Assembly (NCBI RefSeq): GCF_026162645.1
Contig: NZ_JAOTBE010000034.1
Location: 1 to 37,954 of the forward strand
DNA from: Paracoccus rhizosphaerae
GTDB taxonomy: Bacteria; Pseudomonadota; Alphaproteobacteria; Rhodobacterales; Rhodobacteraceae
Direction of reading: 5' to 3'
Length of the DNA: 37,954 nucleotides
Shown here: positions 1 through 7,780 of the stretch, piece after piece
Layout of the letters: each line of letters starts with the position of its first letter
How positions within the stretch are numbered: the stretch's first letter is position 1
Program-made: the position numbers and the translations under genes
The notes under the pieces: generated by a model
Told to the model about the DNA's origin: nothing
The model's input: only the letters and a program-made list of their open reading frames with translations
Database searches by the model: none

Positions 1-93
1 TACCTTAAGGCGACTTTGGAAGCAGTCGCCGCCGGTTACCCACAGGCCCACATCGACGATCTGCTGCCTTGGAACTTAAAGCTGTCAAGCTGA
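1..93 (+). pseudogene. tnpC: IS66 transposase (TnpC), C-terminal end only
   Basis: The first 31 codons read in frame to a TGA and end in a segment containing AHIDDLLPWN. This matches the conserved C-terminal element of IS66-family TnpC transposases (consensus of the type H..IDELLPWNW). The rest of the gene lies upstream of the window, so it is not known whether the full gene is intact. The stop is followed closely by a terminal inverted repeat ending near position 121, as expected for the downstream end of an IS66 element. Confidence 0.85.
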
Positions 94-97
94 ACGT

Positions 98-121
98 GCG
101 TGGGGCGCAACCGCCGCTTAC
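98..121 (+). mobile_element. IS66 right terminal inverted repeat
   Basis: The segment after the tnpC stop ends in CCGCCGCTTAC, whose reverse complement begins GTAAGCGGCGG. IS66-family elements end in GTAA followed by a GC-rich repeat, so the element boundary is placed at about 121. The left partner is outside the window, so the repeat and the 8-bp target duplication cannot be verified here. Confidence 0.6.
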
Positions 122-509
122 CATTCTCCCCTTCCTCGTCCTGATGATTTTTGGTTCTTCTTTGCATCGGCTTCTTGCCATTGCTTGTCGATAGCGTCTC
201 AGGCGATACGCGGATGCTTGGTATCGCTGCCGCAGCAAGTAGTCTTTAGGGATCAACGCCATAGCATCAAGAACACAGGCGTTGGGACCGCTACAGCTAG
301 TGGCGCGGCTTGAGAGGCCTCTGCCCAGATACTACGCGCTGAAAACGGCATCGGACGATCTGCGCGAAGCCTTGTAGCACATTCGGCCATAACGTAAGCG
401 ACTACGGGAATGGCGGCTACCGTAAACAGAATGCAGGATTAGGGACGAGCTTCGGCTGGGAAGTAGCGGCGACGCTGGAGGTCTGCGCGGAGAGCGCCGC
501 TGTGAAATT
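122..509. other. No convincing gene; possible 5' stub of a gene cut by IS66
   Basis: A minus-strand open frame begins with ATG at 262 and runs into the IS66 end at 121. Its first 47 or so codons encode a very basic, arginine-rich peptide (MALIPKDYLLRQ and onward) of no recognised family, without a clear ribosome-binding site. It could be the start of a gene interrupted by the IS66 insertion, but support is weak. Nothing else in this stretch is convincing. Confidence 0.25.
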
Positions 510-998
510 TCAGGTGCCGCTTGCACGGTGAATTTCTTCAGCGGTGAAGTTTTGACGCAGGTAGAGATCGAGTTCTGCTCTCACCACCCCGAAGCTTTTC
601 TCAACCCAAACTTCCTCCAGATCAAGCCTGTCGATCTCGCGGCGGGCGGCGTCGTAGAGCGACGCTAAATCTTGTGGTTCTGGGCCGGCCGCCACCGCCG
701 CCTGCTCCGACAACGTATAATCACGAATCTGCTGGTGCGCCTTCGGGGCGTGTATCTCCAGCGCGACCTTCACGTGTTGAAGCGCCGCCTCGAGCTCTGC
801 GACGTTCCTGAGCCAGTCTGAGTGACTTGCCACATAATCGCCGCCCGCTTCCACTACCCGGCAATGACGCCGGTATGCGTCTTGCGTACGCGTCATAGCA
901 TCGCGAAGCTCAACAAGCGATCGCGTGAGATCCCGGCGTGGATGACTGAGCCAAAGCCGCTCAAAGATGCCGATCAGCGCGCTAAGAATGCCGCTCAT
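510..998 (-). CDS. Hypothetical mostly helical protein, 162 aa
   Basis: This is an unrecognised protein with charged, leucine-rich helical segments through most of its length, including RSLVELRDAMTRTQDAY, VAELEAALQHVKVALEI and AARREIDRLDLEEVWVEKS. A hydrophobic patch near the start (ILSALIGIFERLW) might associate with a membrane, but there is no clear signal peptide. The ATG at 998 is chosen because a purine-rich AGGGGGA lies about 6 nt upstream. Composition and periodicity suggest a coiled-coil or helical-bundle protein. No neighbour gives a functional clue, and the upstream 335 bp hold no gene. The reading frame looks like genuine coding sequence, but no function can be assigned. Confidence 0.6.
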   Translation of the reverse strand: MSGILSALIGIFERLWLSHPRRDLTRSLVELRDAMTRTQDAYRRHCRVVEAGGDYVASHSDWLRNVAELEAALQHVKVALEIHAPKAHQQIRDYTLSEQAAVAAGPEPQDLASLYDAARREIDRLDLEEVWVEKSFGVVRAELDLYLRQNFTAEEIHRASGT

Positions 999-1333
999 GC
1001 TCGTCCCCCTACATCTGATAGAGATCGTACCATAGGGCGCGACGCAGATGAAGAACCGTCCCTACCTGTCAACGTTGCAGTGACACACCGCAGCGCTAAT
1101 CGCGACGCAGTCTGGGAACAAGGCGCTTGCTACCATTCAGCTTTGGTGAGGCAATGACCTGCTGCGCGGTATCCACGGCAGAAACGACAAGACCAAGCCG
1201 GCGGTGACGCCCTACGACATTTTGGTAGGCTTAGCCGGCGCAGAATGGCACTCAAAACCGTCGCTATAAGTCTCAAACGGAGCTATCTCATCGGTACGGC
1301 TCAGGATGAACCGCGCCGGCTTTGTCGTAAAAC
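999..1333. other. Intergenic region, no gene recognised
   Basis: Open frames here are short, lack ribosome-binding sites and show no family resemblance. The region separates the divergent hypothetical gene (start at 998) from the promoter at 1334-1362, so it probably holds the upstream regulatory sequences of both. Confidence 0.4.
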
Positions 1334-1362
1334 TTGCGACCTCGATCAAATAGAGGTATATT
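1334..1362 (+). promoter_or_regulatory. Putative sigma70-type promoter for the 35-aa peptide
   Basis: TTGCGA (1334-1339) is separated by exactly 17 bp from TATATT (1357-1362), close to the TTGACA/TATAAT consensus and with optimal spacing. It lies in an AT-rich patch about 40 bp upstream of the small ORF at 1401, giving a leader of around 30 nt. Confidence 0.6.
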
Positions 1363-1400
1363 AATTACGTGGAAGGTAGTGGGTTGTGTTGGAGGTTGCA

Positions 1401-1508
1401 ATGAAGACGATAGCTGCCGTACTTGTGGTTCTCTCGTTGACCGTTTCCTCGCAAGGAGCAACGGTAGCGCATGCTGCTGCTTGCGATCCGAATGTCATGC
1501 AGTGCTGA
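1401..1508 (+). CDS. Small exported peptide, 35 aa, two cysteines
   Basis: A 35-codon ORF starts at ATG 1401 with a GGAGG Shine-Dalgarno 5 nt upstream (1391-1395). The product has a classic short Sec signal: a lysine at position 2, a hydrophobic core (AAVLVVLSLTV), a polar stretch, and an Ala-rich cleavage-like site (AHAAA). Cleavage there would release a tail of about nine residues, CDPNVMQC, with a cysteine at each end that could form a disulphide loop. It is framed by a good promoter (1334-1362) and an intrinsic terminator (1530-1556), so it looks like an independent monocistronic unit. No family is recognised. It could be a secreted peptide, a lysis/entericidin-like factor (though no lipobox is obvious), or a small-RNA unit with chance coding. 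Confidence 0.55.
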   Translation: MKTIAAVLVVLSLTVSSQGATVAHAAACDPNVMQC

Positions 1509-1529
1509 ACTTTCTAATCCGATTCTAAC

Positions 1530-1556
1530 TCAAGGGTTCAGCCGACCCTTGATTTT
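1530..1556 (+). terminator. Intrinsic terminator after the 35-aa peptide gene
   Basis: TCAAGGGT (1530-1537) and ACCCTTGA (1545-1552) form a perfect 8-bp stem with a 7-nt loop, followed directly by TTTT (1553-1556). It sits 21 bp after the small peptide stop and before the next gene at 1596. Confidence 0.7.
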
Positions 1557-1595
1557 CGCATTGATTGAGAATTGCGGCCGTAGAAAGGGAGTAAA

Positions 1596-3275
1596 ATGCC
1601 TTTCGATAGCGAAGTGGCTTATTTCATTCTGCTTATTTTGTTCGGCGCGTTCATTGTCGGGAGGCAGGCTGCCCTCACTTTCGATCTGCCGCTTGAGATT
1701 GATTTCCGTCATCGGTTCAAAATTTTGAACAAAGTTCAGGTTCGCGCTCTAGCCAACGGACACGTCTACAGGCGAGGACGGAAAGTCTACGTAGGTATGT
1801 ACCTCCTAGCTTACGCTCTCTTACTTTTCTTCTGGGACGTAATCGCGGCGCAGTCAGCCAACGGAACTCTTACAGCCGGTGATCAAGGCAGCGTACCCAT
1901 CAATACCGGTCAGGAGGTGTTTTATTTAGACCGTGAAGGTTCAGCGCGACCCATCTATGTAGCCACTTTGTTGATTGGATTTCTTTCAGTCGGAGGAGGG
2001 AAGTTATTCGAGCGCTCTTTGCGTAGGTTTGCTCATGCCCGAGCTGGTGTGCCCGACAACATATACATTGTCACTGGTAGGCTTGATCGTTTCCTAAGGA
2101 GGCAGAAGAGGCAGAAGCCAGGGCAGATGCTGGCGAAGTATCGAGCAGCACTTACATCCTACAATGACTTCAAGCCCGACAAAGATGATGATGACCTGAT
2201 CCAAGCGTCGCTACAAGAGGTAGACCTGCTAAGCAGATCAGCCTCGAAGAACGGAGATCACTTATCCCTCACTTGGAATCTTGCAAAAATGAGGGAGGCA
2301 GAGGCGCTCCTTGTTTTGCAAGAGGATCATCTTCAGACTTTAGAGATGAAGCTTGATGATTTGACACCTGACCCTTCCGAGATAAGAAAGTTTGCGTCTG
2401 CGGCCGCCGAGCAGGCCGAAAACCTCAGAGGCGTCTTTTCAGTGCTCTTTCTCAAGGAGGGCGACCCGGACCACGAAAGTGCACCGGAGCCAACGGCTAC
2501 AATCTTGAGGGGAATAAGCGTCCATGAGCGGGACTATCACTCATTCCTGAATGTTATAGCGGCGCCCGTAGCGCTGTTGCTTGCGTTCCCGGCCATATTC
2601 ATCGTGTACCTGCAGTTTCTAGTGCCTGAGGGACAGTGTACAATGCAGTCTGAAATGCTCTGCAATCGCGAGCATGTCCTTTTAGCACTGCGCAAAACGT
2701 TCTTCTTTTGGCTGGCATATGGTGCACTCTTCATCGCAGTTGGTGCGCTGACGCTCTTTTTCCGGAAAATTCGTTGGGAATCGGACAACTGGGAAGGACT
2801 GCGTTTTAATGAAAAGAGTCCAGCTAGCCGATATGCTGCAGTGGGAGTGCTTCCTTGGTTTGCCGCAGTTGTATTGTTTTCTTTGGCTGTATTCTTAGAT
2901 AGCTCTCTCATTTATTTCCGGCCTGACGCGGATTGGATCACAGACATAAATTATGATATCGCTGTTTTGGGAAACATCAAGTATGTTGCTCATGGCGCAG
3001 TTGGTGCCGCTCTTGCGAGCTTGGCCATTCTTCTAATTTGTGACACTCACGATGCTCTAAAGGCCAAGTATACGATCGCGGTCGGCATCGGCTCCGCTAT
3101 CATAATCGGTACGATTGGGTTCTTTTTCTTCCTGTACTCGGAGGGGGCGACGGATCGGTCGTTGAGGGAGGCTTTGAACTACTTCATATTAATCACCGCC
3201 TACTTGTTGGTATTTTCCGTAACAGCTGAAATTTCCGAGCGCTACTTACCGAACGCGAGACTGAGAGATGATTAA
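1596..3275 (+). CDS. Polytopic inner-membrane protein, 559 aa, unknown function
   Basis: The family is not recognised. About eight to nine hydrophobic segments are visible: one or two near the N-terminus (residues about 7-28 and 66-86), one near 120-135, then a cluster in the C-terminal half (about 320-345, 365-393, 415-440, 460-482, 490-512 and 523-545). Between them lies a largely hydrophilic, helix-rich central region (about 140-315) that is probably cytoplasmic. The ATG at 1596 has AAAGGGAG about 5 nt upstream. The gene overlaps the next one by 8 bp, which implies translational coupling with a periplasmic solute-binding-like protein. Base composition is noticeably more AT-rich than the Tc or ars regions, suggesting acquisition. 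It lacks recognisable ABC permease, sensor-kinase or GGDEF motifs, so a transport or signalling role is only a guess from the partner. Confidence 0.75.
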   Translation: MPFDSEVAYFILLILFGAFIVGRQAALTFDLPLEIDFRHRFKILNKVQVRALANGHVYRRGRKVYVGMYLLAYALLLFFWDVIAAQSANGTLTAGDQGSVPINTGQEVFYLDREGSARPIYVATLLIGFLSVGGGKLFERSLRRFAHARAGVPDNIYIVTGRLDRFLRRQKRQKPGQMLAKYRAALTSYNDFKPDKDDDDLIQASLQEVDLLSRSASKNGDHLSLTWNLAKMREAEALLVLQEDHLQTLEMKLDDLTPDPSEIRKFASAAAEQAENLRGVFSVLFLKEGDPDHESAPEPTATILRGISVHERDYHSFLNVIAAPVALLLAFPAIFIVYLQFLVPEGQCTMQSEMLCNREHVLLALRKTFFFWLAYGALFIAVGALTLFFRKIRWESDNWEGLRFNEKSPASRYAAVGVLPWFAAVVLFSLAVFLDSSLIYFRPDADWITDINYDIAVLGNIKYVAHGAVGAALASLAILLICDTHDALKAKYTIAVGIGSAIIIGTIGFFFFLYSEGATDRSLREALNYFILITAYLLVFSVTAEISERYLPNARLRDD

Positions 3276-4281
3276 CAAAGCAAGTATTTCGGTCTGCTCG
3301 ATCCTGTCAATCTTAACGATGGTGCTCGGGGCGTCAGCGGAAACTCTCAGAGTAGGTGTCCGGGATGATGCGATACCATTTTCTTACGCAACTTCGACTA
3401 GAAGTCGGGAGAATGATCCAACGCCCATTTTTTTTCCTGGCCATGACGGTTTCGTCGTTCGTGTCTGCGATCGTGCCCTTCAAGCGCTGCATAAAGAGCG
3501 GCCTGGTCTGGATGTTGAAGTAGTATCGGTTCCAGCGTCCTCCCGTTTTGCTGCACTCGGGCATTTAGAGAAAAACCAGGAATTTGAAATTGACAAAGAA
3601 ATAGACATACTCTGCGATCCGTCGAGTCTGACGCGCAGCCGGCTCCAAAGCTTGACTGCCTCATTTCCGATTTTTCTGTCTGGCGTTACGTTTGCGCAAC
3701 TCGATCCGATCCCTGAAGATTGGCGGTGTGTAATTCGCGTTGGGCTAGTTCAAGCCACCACCGCCAGTGAGACGGGCATTCGAAGTATATTGGAGAGCGG
3801 CCGGTGGAAGCGGTTCGAGCCTGAAATTATAGCGGCTATGGAAGCTGAGGTCAGCGACAGCAGGCAGGCACGGCTTGGCTCGTTGCTGAATTGCCCCGAA
3901 GACGGAGTTCCGGTCGTGAAGTTCTATCCTGATCACGATTCACTTGTGGCAGATTTTTGTGCGGGGCGCTTGATTTACTATGTTGGCGACATCGACATCG
4001 TTCGTGCGCAGGTTCGTTCTCAGCCAGATTGCCCTGCACACGTAGATGACGAAACGTTTACTGAGGAACGATACGTCATCTACGGTAGGCGCGCGGGCGA
4101 TGCAGGAAAGCTTCAACTGCTATCTGACTTTTACCGACTCTTGGCGGTGGAGTCGATGACGCCTCCACCCGGAGAGCGAAGTGCGCTAGTTACTTCCTAT
4201 GGTATAGCATTCCAACTGCCAGCCTCTGCTCGTTTACGAGCCCTCATCTGGAGCATTACTGGTGAGGGAAGCCTAGATTAG
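3268..4281 (+). CDS. Periplasmic solute-binding-like protein (SBP family 3 type), 337 aa
   Basis: A Sec signal peptide is visible (residues 1-24, SILSILTMVLGASAE). It is followed by ETLRVGVRDDAIPFSY, the typical first strand and loop of family 3 extracellular solute-binding proteins (amino-acid-binding type; ligand-binding PBP2 fold). Later segments such as IDILCDPSSLTRSR and FPIFLSGVTFAQL resemble the 'DxxxxxxxxT.eR......S.pY...g' region of that fold. Several cysteines suggest disulphides in the periplasm. The ATG at 3268 lies inside the last codons of the membrane protein gene, so the pair is co-translated. No ABC permease or ATPase is nearby, so a classic uptake system is unlikely. A ligand sensor working with the membrane protein is more plausible, but that is inference. 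Confidence 0.7.
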   Translation: MINKASISVCSILSILTMVLGASAETLRVGVRDDAIPFSYATSTRSRENDPTPIFFPGHDGFVVRVCDRALQALHKERPGLDVEVVSVPASSRFAALGHLEKNQEFEIDKEIDILCDPSSLTRSRLQSLTASFPIFLSGVTFAQLDPIPEDWRCVIRVGLVQATTASETGIRSILESGRWKRFEPEIIAAMEAEVSDSRQARLGSLLNCPEDGVPVVKFYPDHDSLVADFCAGRLIYYVGDIDIVRAQVRSQPDCPAHVDDETFTEERYVIYGRRAGDAGKLQLLSDFYRLLAVESMTPPPGERSALVTSYGIAFQLPASARLRALIWSITGEGSLD

Positions 4282-4358
4282 TTCAGGCTGAACAACGTAC
4301 TCCGTCGACGCGATTGGCAGTTACTATTCTATTTTCCGGCGGATTAGCGGCTTATATT

Positions 4359-4386
4359 GGGGAGTGTCATGAACTCTGTGTATCTG
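4359..4386. mobile_element. Probable terminal repeat of the IS256-family remnant
   Basis: GGGGAGTGTCATGAACTCTG begins near 4359, about 26 bp beyond the stop of the IS256 transposase fragment. This is where the terminal repeat of such an element should lie, and the wording resembles ends of alphaproteobacterial IS256 elements. The opposite end is missing, so pairing cannot be tested. Confidence 0.4.
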
Positions 4387-4411
4387 GCCCGGCCCATGCG
4401 GTTTCAGATAC

Positions 4412-4740
4412 TCAAGCGGCGAAGCGCTCGCCGAACATTATGGCGAACTGATTGCGGGCCGCAAACCATTCCCGGACGTTTCGGCCGTCTTTCTCGAAGT
4501 TGCGGATCGCCAGGTAGATCAGCTTGGTCGCCGCCTCGTCCGTCGGGAATGACCCGCGGGTCTTGATCGACTTCCGGATCACGCGGTTCAGACTTTCTAT
4601 GGCGTTCGTGGTGTAGATGATCTTGCGGATTGCTGGATCGAAAGCAAAGAGTGGGATGACCTCGGCCCATGCGCGCCGCCAGGCCGGCGCGATGGAGGCG
4701 TACTTCCCGGCCCACTTCCCCTCGAAGGCATCGAGTTCCC
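4412..4740 (-). pseudogene. IS256-family (Mutator-type) transposase, C-terminal fragment
   Basis: About 109 codons read ELDAFEGKWAGKY, then AWRRAWAEVIPLFAFD, IRKIIYTTNAIESLNR, VIRKSIKTRG and FPTDEAATKLIYLAI, ending NQFAIMFGERFAA plus stop. The TTNAIESLNR and FPTDEAA.KL.YLA motifs are hallmarks of the C-terminal third of IS256/Mutator DDE transposases, containing the last catalytic glutamate. A full protein is about 400 aa, so the first three quarters are missing. Homology stops abruptly at about 4740, where unrelated sequence leads into the IS1634-type element. It is an inactive remnant. Confidence 0.85.
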
Positions 4741-4896
4741 AAGTTCGACAAAATCAGCTTGGAATGGCGCCGACTTGGGCCGCCTGACTGAACCCAATCA
4801 ATAGGTTAGGAGCGCAGGTGCGTGGGTTTCGTGTAGTCACACGCTGGCGGCTTATTTCGCGTTGATACGCCGAGTTGACGCCGATAACTTTTAGGC

Positions 4897-6540
4897 ATGT
4901 TCGTTCGCATCAATGAAAGCGGGGGGCGACGCTATCTTCAGGTCGTTGAGTCCTACCGCAATGAGGCTGGCAAGCCGCGGCACCGGGTCGTCGCCAATTT
5001 GGGACGGATCGACGGCATGGAAGATGGCCATCTTGACGCCCTGATCCGGGGGCTCTGTCGGGCGGCCGGGCGCGAGGAACCAGCGAAGCTCAAGATCACT
5101 CATGCACCGGCACGGGCCTATGGAGATGTCTTTGCCTTGCACGAGCTTTGGAAGGATCTCGGCCTTGATCGTGCCCTCGGCCGAGCCCTGCGCTCCGGCA
5201 AGCGCAAGCTGGATGTCGAGGCGCTTGTGCGGGCCATGGTCTTCAACCGCCTCTGCGCGGCAGACTCGAAGCTGGGCTGCCTGTGTTGGCTGGACACCGT
5301 CGCCATGCCGGCCATGCCCGAGGGCGTGACCCATCAGCATCTGCTGCGGGCGATGGATGCGCTGATAGACCATGCCGAGCTGGTCGAGGCAGAGCTGGCC
5401 CGCCAGATCCGGCCGCTGGTGGACCAGGACCTGGCGGTGGTTTTCTACGACCTCACCACGGTGCGGATCCATGGCGAGGGGGAGGTGGATGACGACCTGC
5501 GCGCCTTCGGCATGAACAAGGAGACGGGTGGCATCGCCCGGCAATTCGTCCTCGGCCTCGTGCAGACGACGGAAGGCCTGCCGCTGATGCACACGGTTCA
5601 TCCCGGCAATGTCGCCGAGACCAGAACCCTGCAGGCGATGCTGAAGACCGTGCTGCAGCGCTTTCCGGTCCAGCGTGTCGTGCTAGTCGCCGATCGCGGG
5701 CTGCTGAGCATGGAGAGTATCGGCGAGCTGACCGCGCTCGCCGAACAGGGCGGGCGAAAGCTCGAGTTCATCCTGGCGGTCCCGGCGCGCCGCTATACTG
5801 AACTGGCCGAGACCTTCCGCAAGCTGACCTTCTCCGAGGACGGCTTGGCCGAGGGCAGCTTCGCCGGGCATCGTCTGATCGTCGCCCATGATCCTTTGCG
5901 CGCCGAGGATCAGACGGCCCGTCGCCGCGCCCGGATCGCCGAGCTCGAGGCCATGGCCGAGAAGATGGTGACCCGCCTCGATGGGCAGGATGCCGGCGAG
6001 ACCACCCGAGGTCGTCGTGCCTCAGATCGTGGCGCCTATAGCCGCTTTACCCGGGCGGTTGCCGAGGCCGAACTCACCCGCTTCATCAAGGCAGACTATG
6101 CCGCCGACCGTTTCAGCTGGGCGCTCGACGAGGCGGCAATCTCGGCGGCCAAGCTTTTCGATGGCAAGCTGGCACTGATCACCAACGCGCTCGTCCTCAC
6201 GCCCGCTGACGCCGTCGCCCGCTACAAGGCCCTGAGCGATATCGAGCGCGGCTTCCGCGTCCTCAAATCCGACATCGAGATCGCCCCCGTCCACCACCGG
6301 CTGCCTGATCGCATCCGGGCGCACGCGCTGATCTGCTTCCTGGCGCTGGTGCTCTACCGCGTCATGCGGATGCACCTGAAAGCCAAGGGGGCTGCAAGCC
6401 CCAGAACCGCGCTGGACCATCTCGCACGCATCCAGAAGCATACCACCCATACAGGAGCACAGACCTTCACCGGGATATCGAAATCCCAGCCAGAACAAGT
6501 GAGCCTCTTCGACGCACTCGACATCAAAACACCCGCCTGA
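4897..6540 (+). CDS. IS1634-family transposase, 547 aa, apparently intact
   Basis: This is a DDE transposase of the IS1634 group. The N-terminus MFVRINESGGRRYLQVVES is typical of the family. The catalytic core is recognisable: first Asp in VVFYDLTTVRI, second in VVLVADRGLLS, and the Glu within SDIERGFRVLKSDIEIAPVH, followed by the family's R..AH..ICFLAL.LYR helix. Length fits a complete member. The ATG at 4897 has no strong Shine-Dalgarno. A candidate left end (GTGTAGTCACACGCTGGCGG, from about 4829) lies upstream, but no matching repeat is visible after the stop, so the right end may have been lost to the adjoining IS3 sequence. The protein may be functional even if the element can no longer move. 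Confidence 0.85.
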   Translation: MFVRINESGGRRYLQVVESYRNEAGKPRHRVVANLGRIDGMEDGHLDALIRGLCRAAGREEPAKLKITHAPARAYGDVFALHELWKDLGLDRALGRALRSGKRKLDVEALVRAMVFNRLCAADSKLGCLCWLDTVAMPAMPEGVTHQHLLRAMDALIDHAELVEAELARQIRPLVDQDLAVVFYDLTTVRIHGEGEVDDDLRAFGMNKETGGIARQFVLGLVQTTEGLPLMHTVHPGNVAETRTLQAMLKTVLQRFPVQRVVLVADRGLLSMESIGELTALAEQGGRKLEFILAVPARRYTELAETFRKLTFSEDGLAEGSFAGHRLIVAHDPLRAEDQTARRRARIAELEAMAEKMVTRLDGQDAGETTRGRRASDRGAYSRFTRAVAEAELTRFIKADYAADRFSWALDEAAISAAKLFDGKLALITNALVLTPADAVARYKALSDIERGFRVLKSDIEIAPVHHRLPDRIRAHALICFLALVLYRVMRMHLKAKGAASPRTALDHLARIQKHTTHTGAQTFTGISKSQPEQVSLFDALDIKTPA

Positions 6541-6642
6541 ACCCTCGCGTTGTGGCAAATCTGGAATTCTACGGACAACAACATCAATGGCTTACGGTTC
6601 GAGCTGTCGAAGTTAGCGCTTCAGCACCAAGAAGCAGACGAC

Positions 6643-6906
6643 ATGAGGAAAAGCCGCTTCACCGAGGCTCAGATCATTGGGATGATCAAGGAGCAGGAAG
6701 CCGGGATGGCGACAGCGGAAATCTGTCGCCGGCATGGGCTGAGCCCGGCCACGTTCTACAAGCTCAAGGCCAAATACGGCGGTATGGATGTGTCCGACGC
6801 TCAGAGGCTGAAGGCACTCGAAGATGAAAACGGCAAGCTGAAGCGTCTGCTGGCAGATGCAATGCTGGACAGCGTCGTGCTGAAGGACCTTCTGGGAAAG
6901 CGCTGA
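6643..6906 (+). CDS. IS3-family (IS407 group) OrfA, 87 aa
   Basis: MRKSRFTEAQIIGMIKEQEA, EICRRHGLSPATFYKLKAKY, then SDAQRLKALEDENGKLKRLL and DSVVLKDLLGKR. This is the standard HTH_Tnp_1 plus leucine-zipper OrfA of the IS407 subgroup of IS3. The ATG at 6643 gives the canonical N-terminus; the frame is open further upstream but without homology. OrfB follows in another frame and is broken, so the element is not autonomous. Confidence 0.85.
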   Translation: MRKSRFTEAQIIGMIKEQEAGMATAEICRRHGLSPATFYKLKAKYGGMDVSDAQRLKALEDENGKLKRLLADAMLDSVVLKDLLGKR

Positions 6907-7155
6907 CGACGCCGAAAGCGCGGCGGGACGCGGTGCTAAAGGCGATGCGGGATCACGCCATCTCGCAACGCCGGGCCTGCGTTCTGGTCGGTGTCGATCC
7001 GAAGACGGTGCGGCGTGAGCGGCTGCCCGACAACCCGGAGATCCGTAAGGCCATGCAGGAGGTCGCAGCCGTGCGTCGCCGGTTCGGCTATCGGCGGATT
7101 GGACTGCTGCTGGCACGCAAGGGCATGCTGATGAACCCGAAGAAGCTGTATCGAT
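6903..7155 (+). pseudogene. IS3-family (IS407 group) OrfB, N-terminal fragment
   Basis: The frame read from 6903 gives TTPKARRDAVLKAMRDH, QRRACVLVGVDPKTVRRER, EVAAVRRRFGYRRIGLLLAR and NPKKLYR, which is the N-terminal HTH region of IS407-group OrfB. Homology stops after KKLYR (normally followed by LYREEGL), and the frame runs into unrelated sequence with a stop at 7205. The catalytic DDE domain is absent. The truncation point coincides with the end of an IS1595-like remnant on the opposite strand. Confidence 0.8.
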
Positions 7156-7156
7156 A

Positions 7157-7580
7157 TCCCTGTCTGATATCGGCGCCCATGGAACAGATTGGACCGACTG
7201 CGTGATGAAGGGTTTTTGGCTCACCGTAGCCTTGAGAAAGCAGTCGAAATGATGCAGTCCGCAGAGCGCGCTTCGGGTCAGGGCGGAACTCGTCTTTCCG
7301 CAAGCGACACAACGCTGGCGCTGGCGCTGGATTCCGGTCGGGGTCATGCCTCATTTGCGCATCTTCCCGCCGCCGCAATGCGGGCAGCCAAGATTTGAGT
7401 GATGCTCGATGCCGGCTCAGTTCTGGGTGAAAATCAACAGGCATGCGCTACCTTCCGACTCCGGGCGCTGAGCGCCCGGAAGACCAACTCCTCAAGCTGC
7501 CGCCGAGACAAAGTCTCGACAGCCTCCATCAGGTGGCGGAAGGTGCGGGCGGGGTTCTGCGACTGTGCTGCGGCGGACAT
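7157..7580 (-). pseudogene. Degenerate IS1595-like transposase, N-terminal zinc-ribbon part
   Basis: Read on the minus strand from ATG 7580, the frame gives MSAAAQSQNPARTFRHLMEA and ETLSRRQLEELVFRALSARS. After a frame change near 7430 the next frame gives HHSNLGCPHCGGGKMRK, an in-frame stop, then QRQRQRCVACGKTSSALT. The CPHC...CVACG pair is the zinc ribbon found at the start of IS1595-type transposases (CPxCGS...RFxCKACGKTFNALT). A frameshift, a nonsense codon and the missing catalytic domain mark it as dead. Junctions on both sides are with other mobile debris. Confidence 0.6.
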
Positions 7581-7666
7581 CTGGTCTTCTCCACGAGGTC
7601 GGGGAGAGAAAATGTTAGCCGGCGGCACTCAAAACAAAGCATCCCAATACACGTTGCAGACATGGC

Positions 7667-7703
7667 AAAAAAGAAAGACCCTCGGGCACTGTGTGGCCGA
7701 GGG
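7667..7703 (-). terminator. Intrinsic terminator downstream of the Tc/nucleotidyltransferase operon
   Basis: On the minus strand, CCCTCGG (complement of 7697-7703) pairs with CCGAGGG (complement of 7679-7685) across an 11-nt loop and is followed by TCTTTCTTTTTT. It lies 78 bp past the nucleotidyltransferase stop (7781) and would end the long minus-strand transcript. Confidence 0.7.
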
Positions 7704-7780
7704 GCTTTGCTCTACATCGAAGACCTTCTTGTGACGACGCTTTTCTCTCCTGAGACTATTCAGCAGCCAATACGACGACC

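Noticed and set aside
822..1157. Plus-strand 111-codon frame overlapping the hypothetical gene at 510-998
   Set aside because: No RBS, no family, and it overlaps a better supported minus-strand gene.
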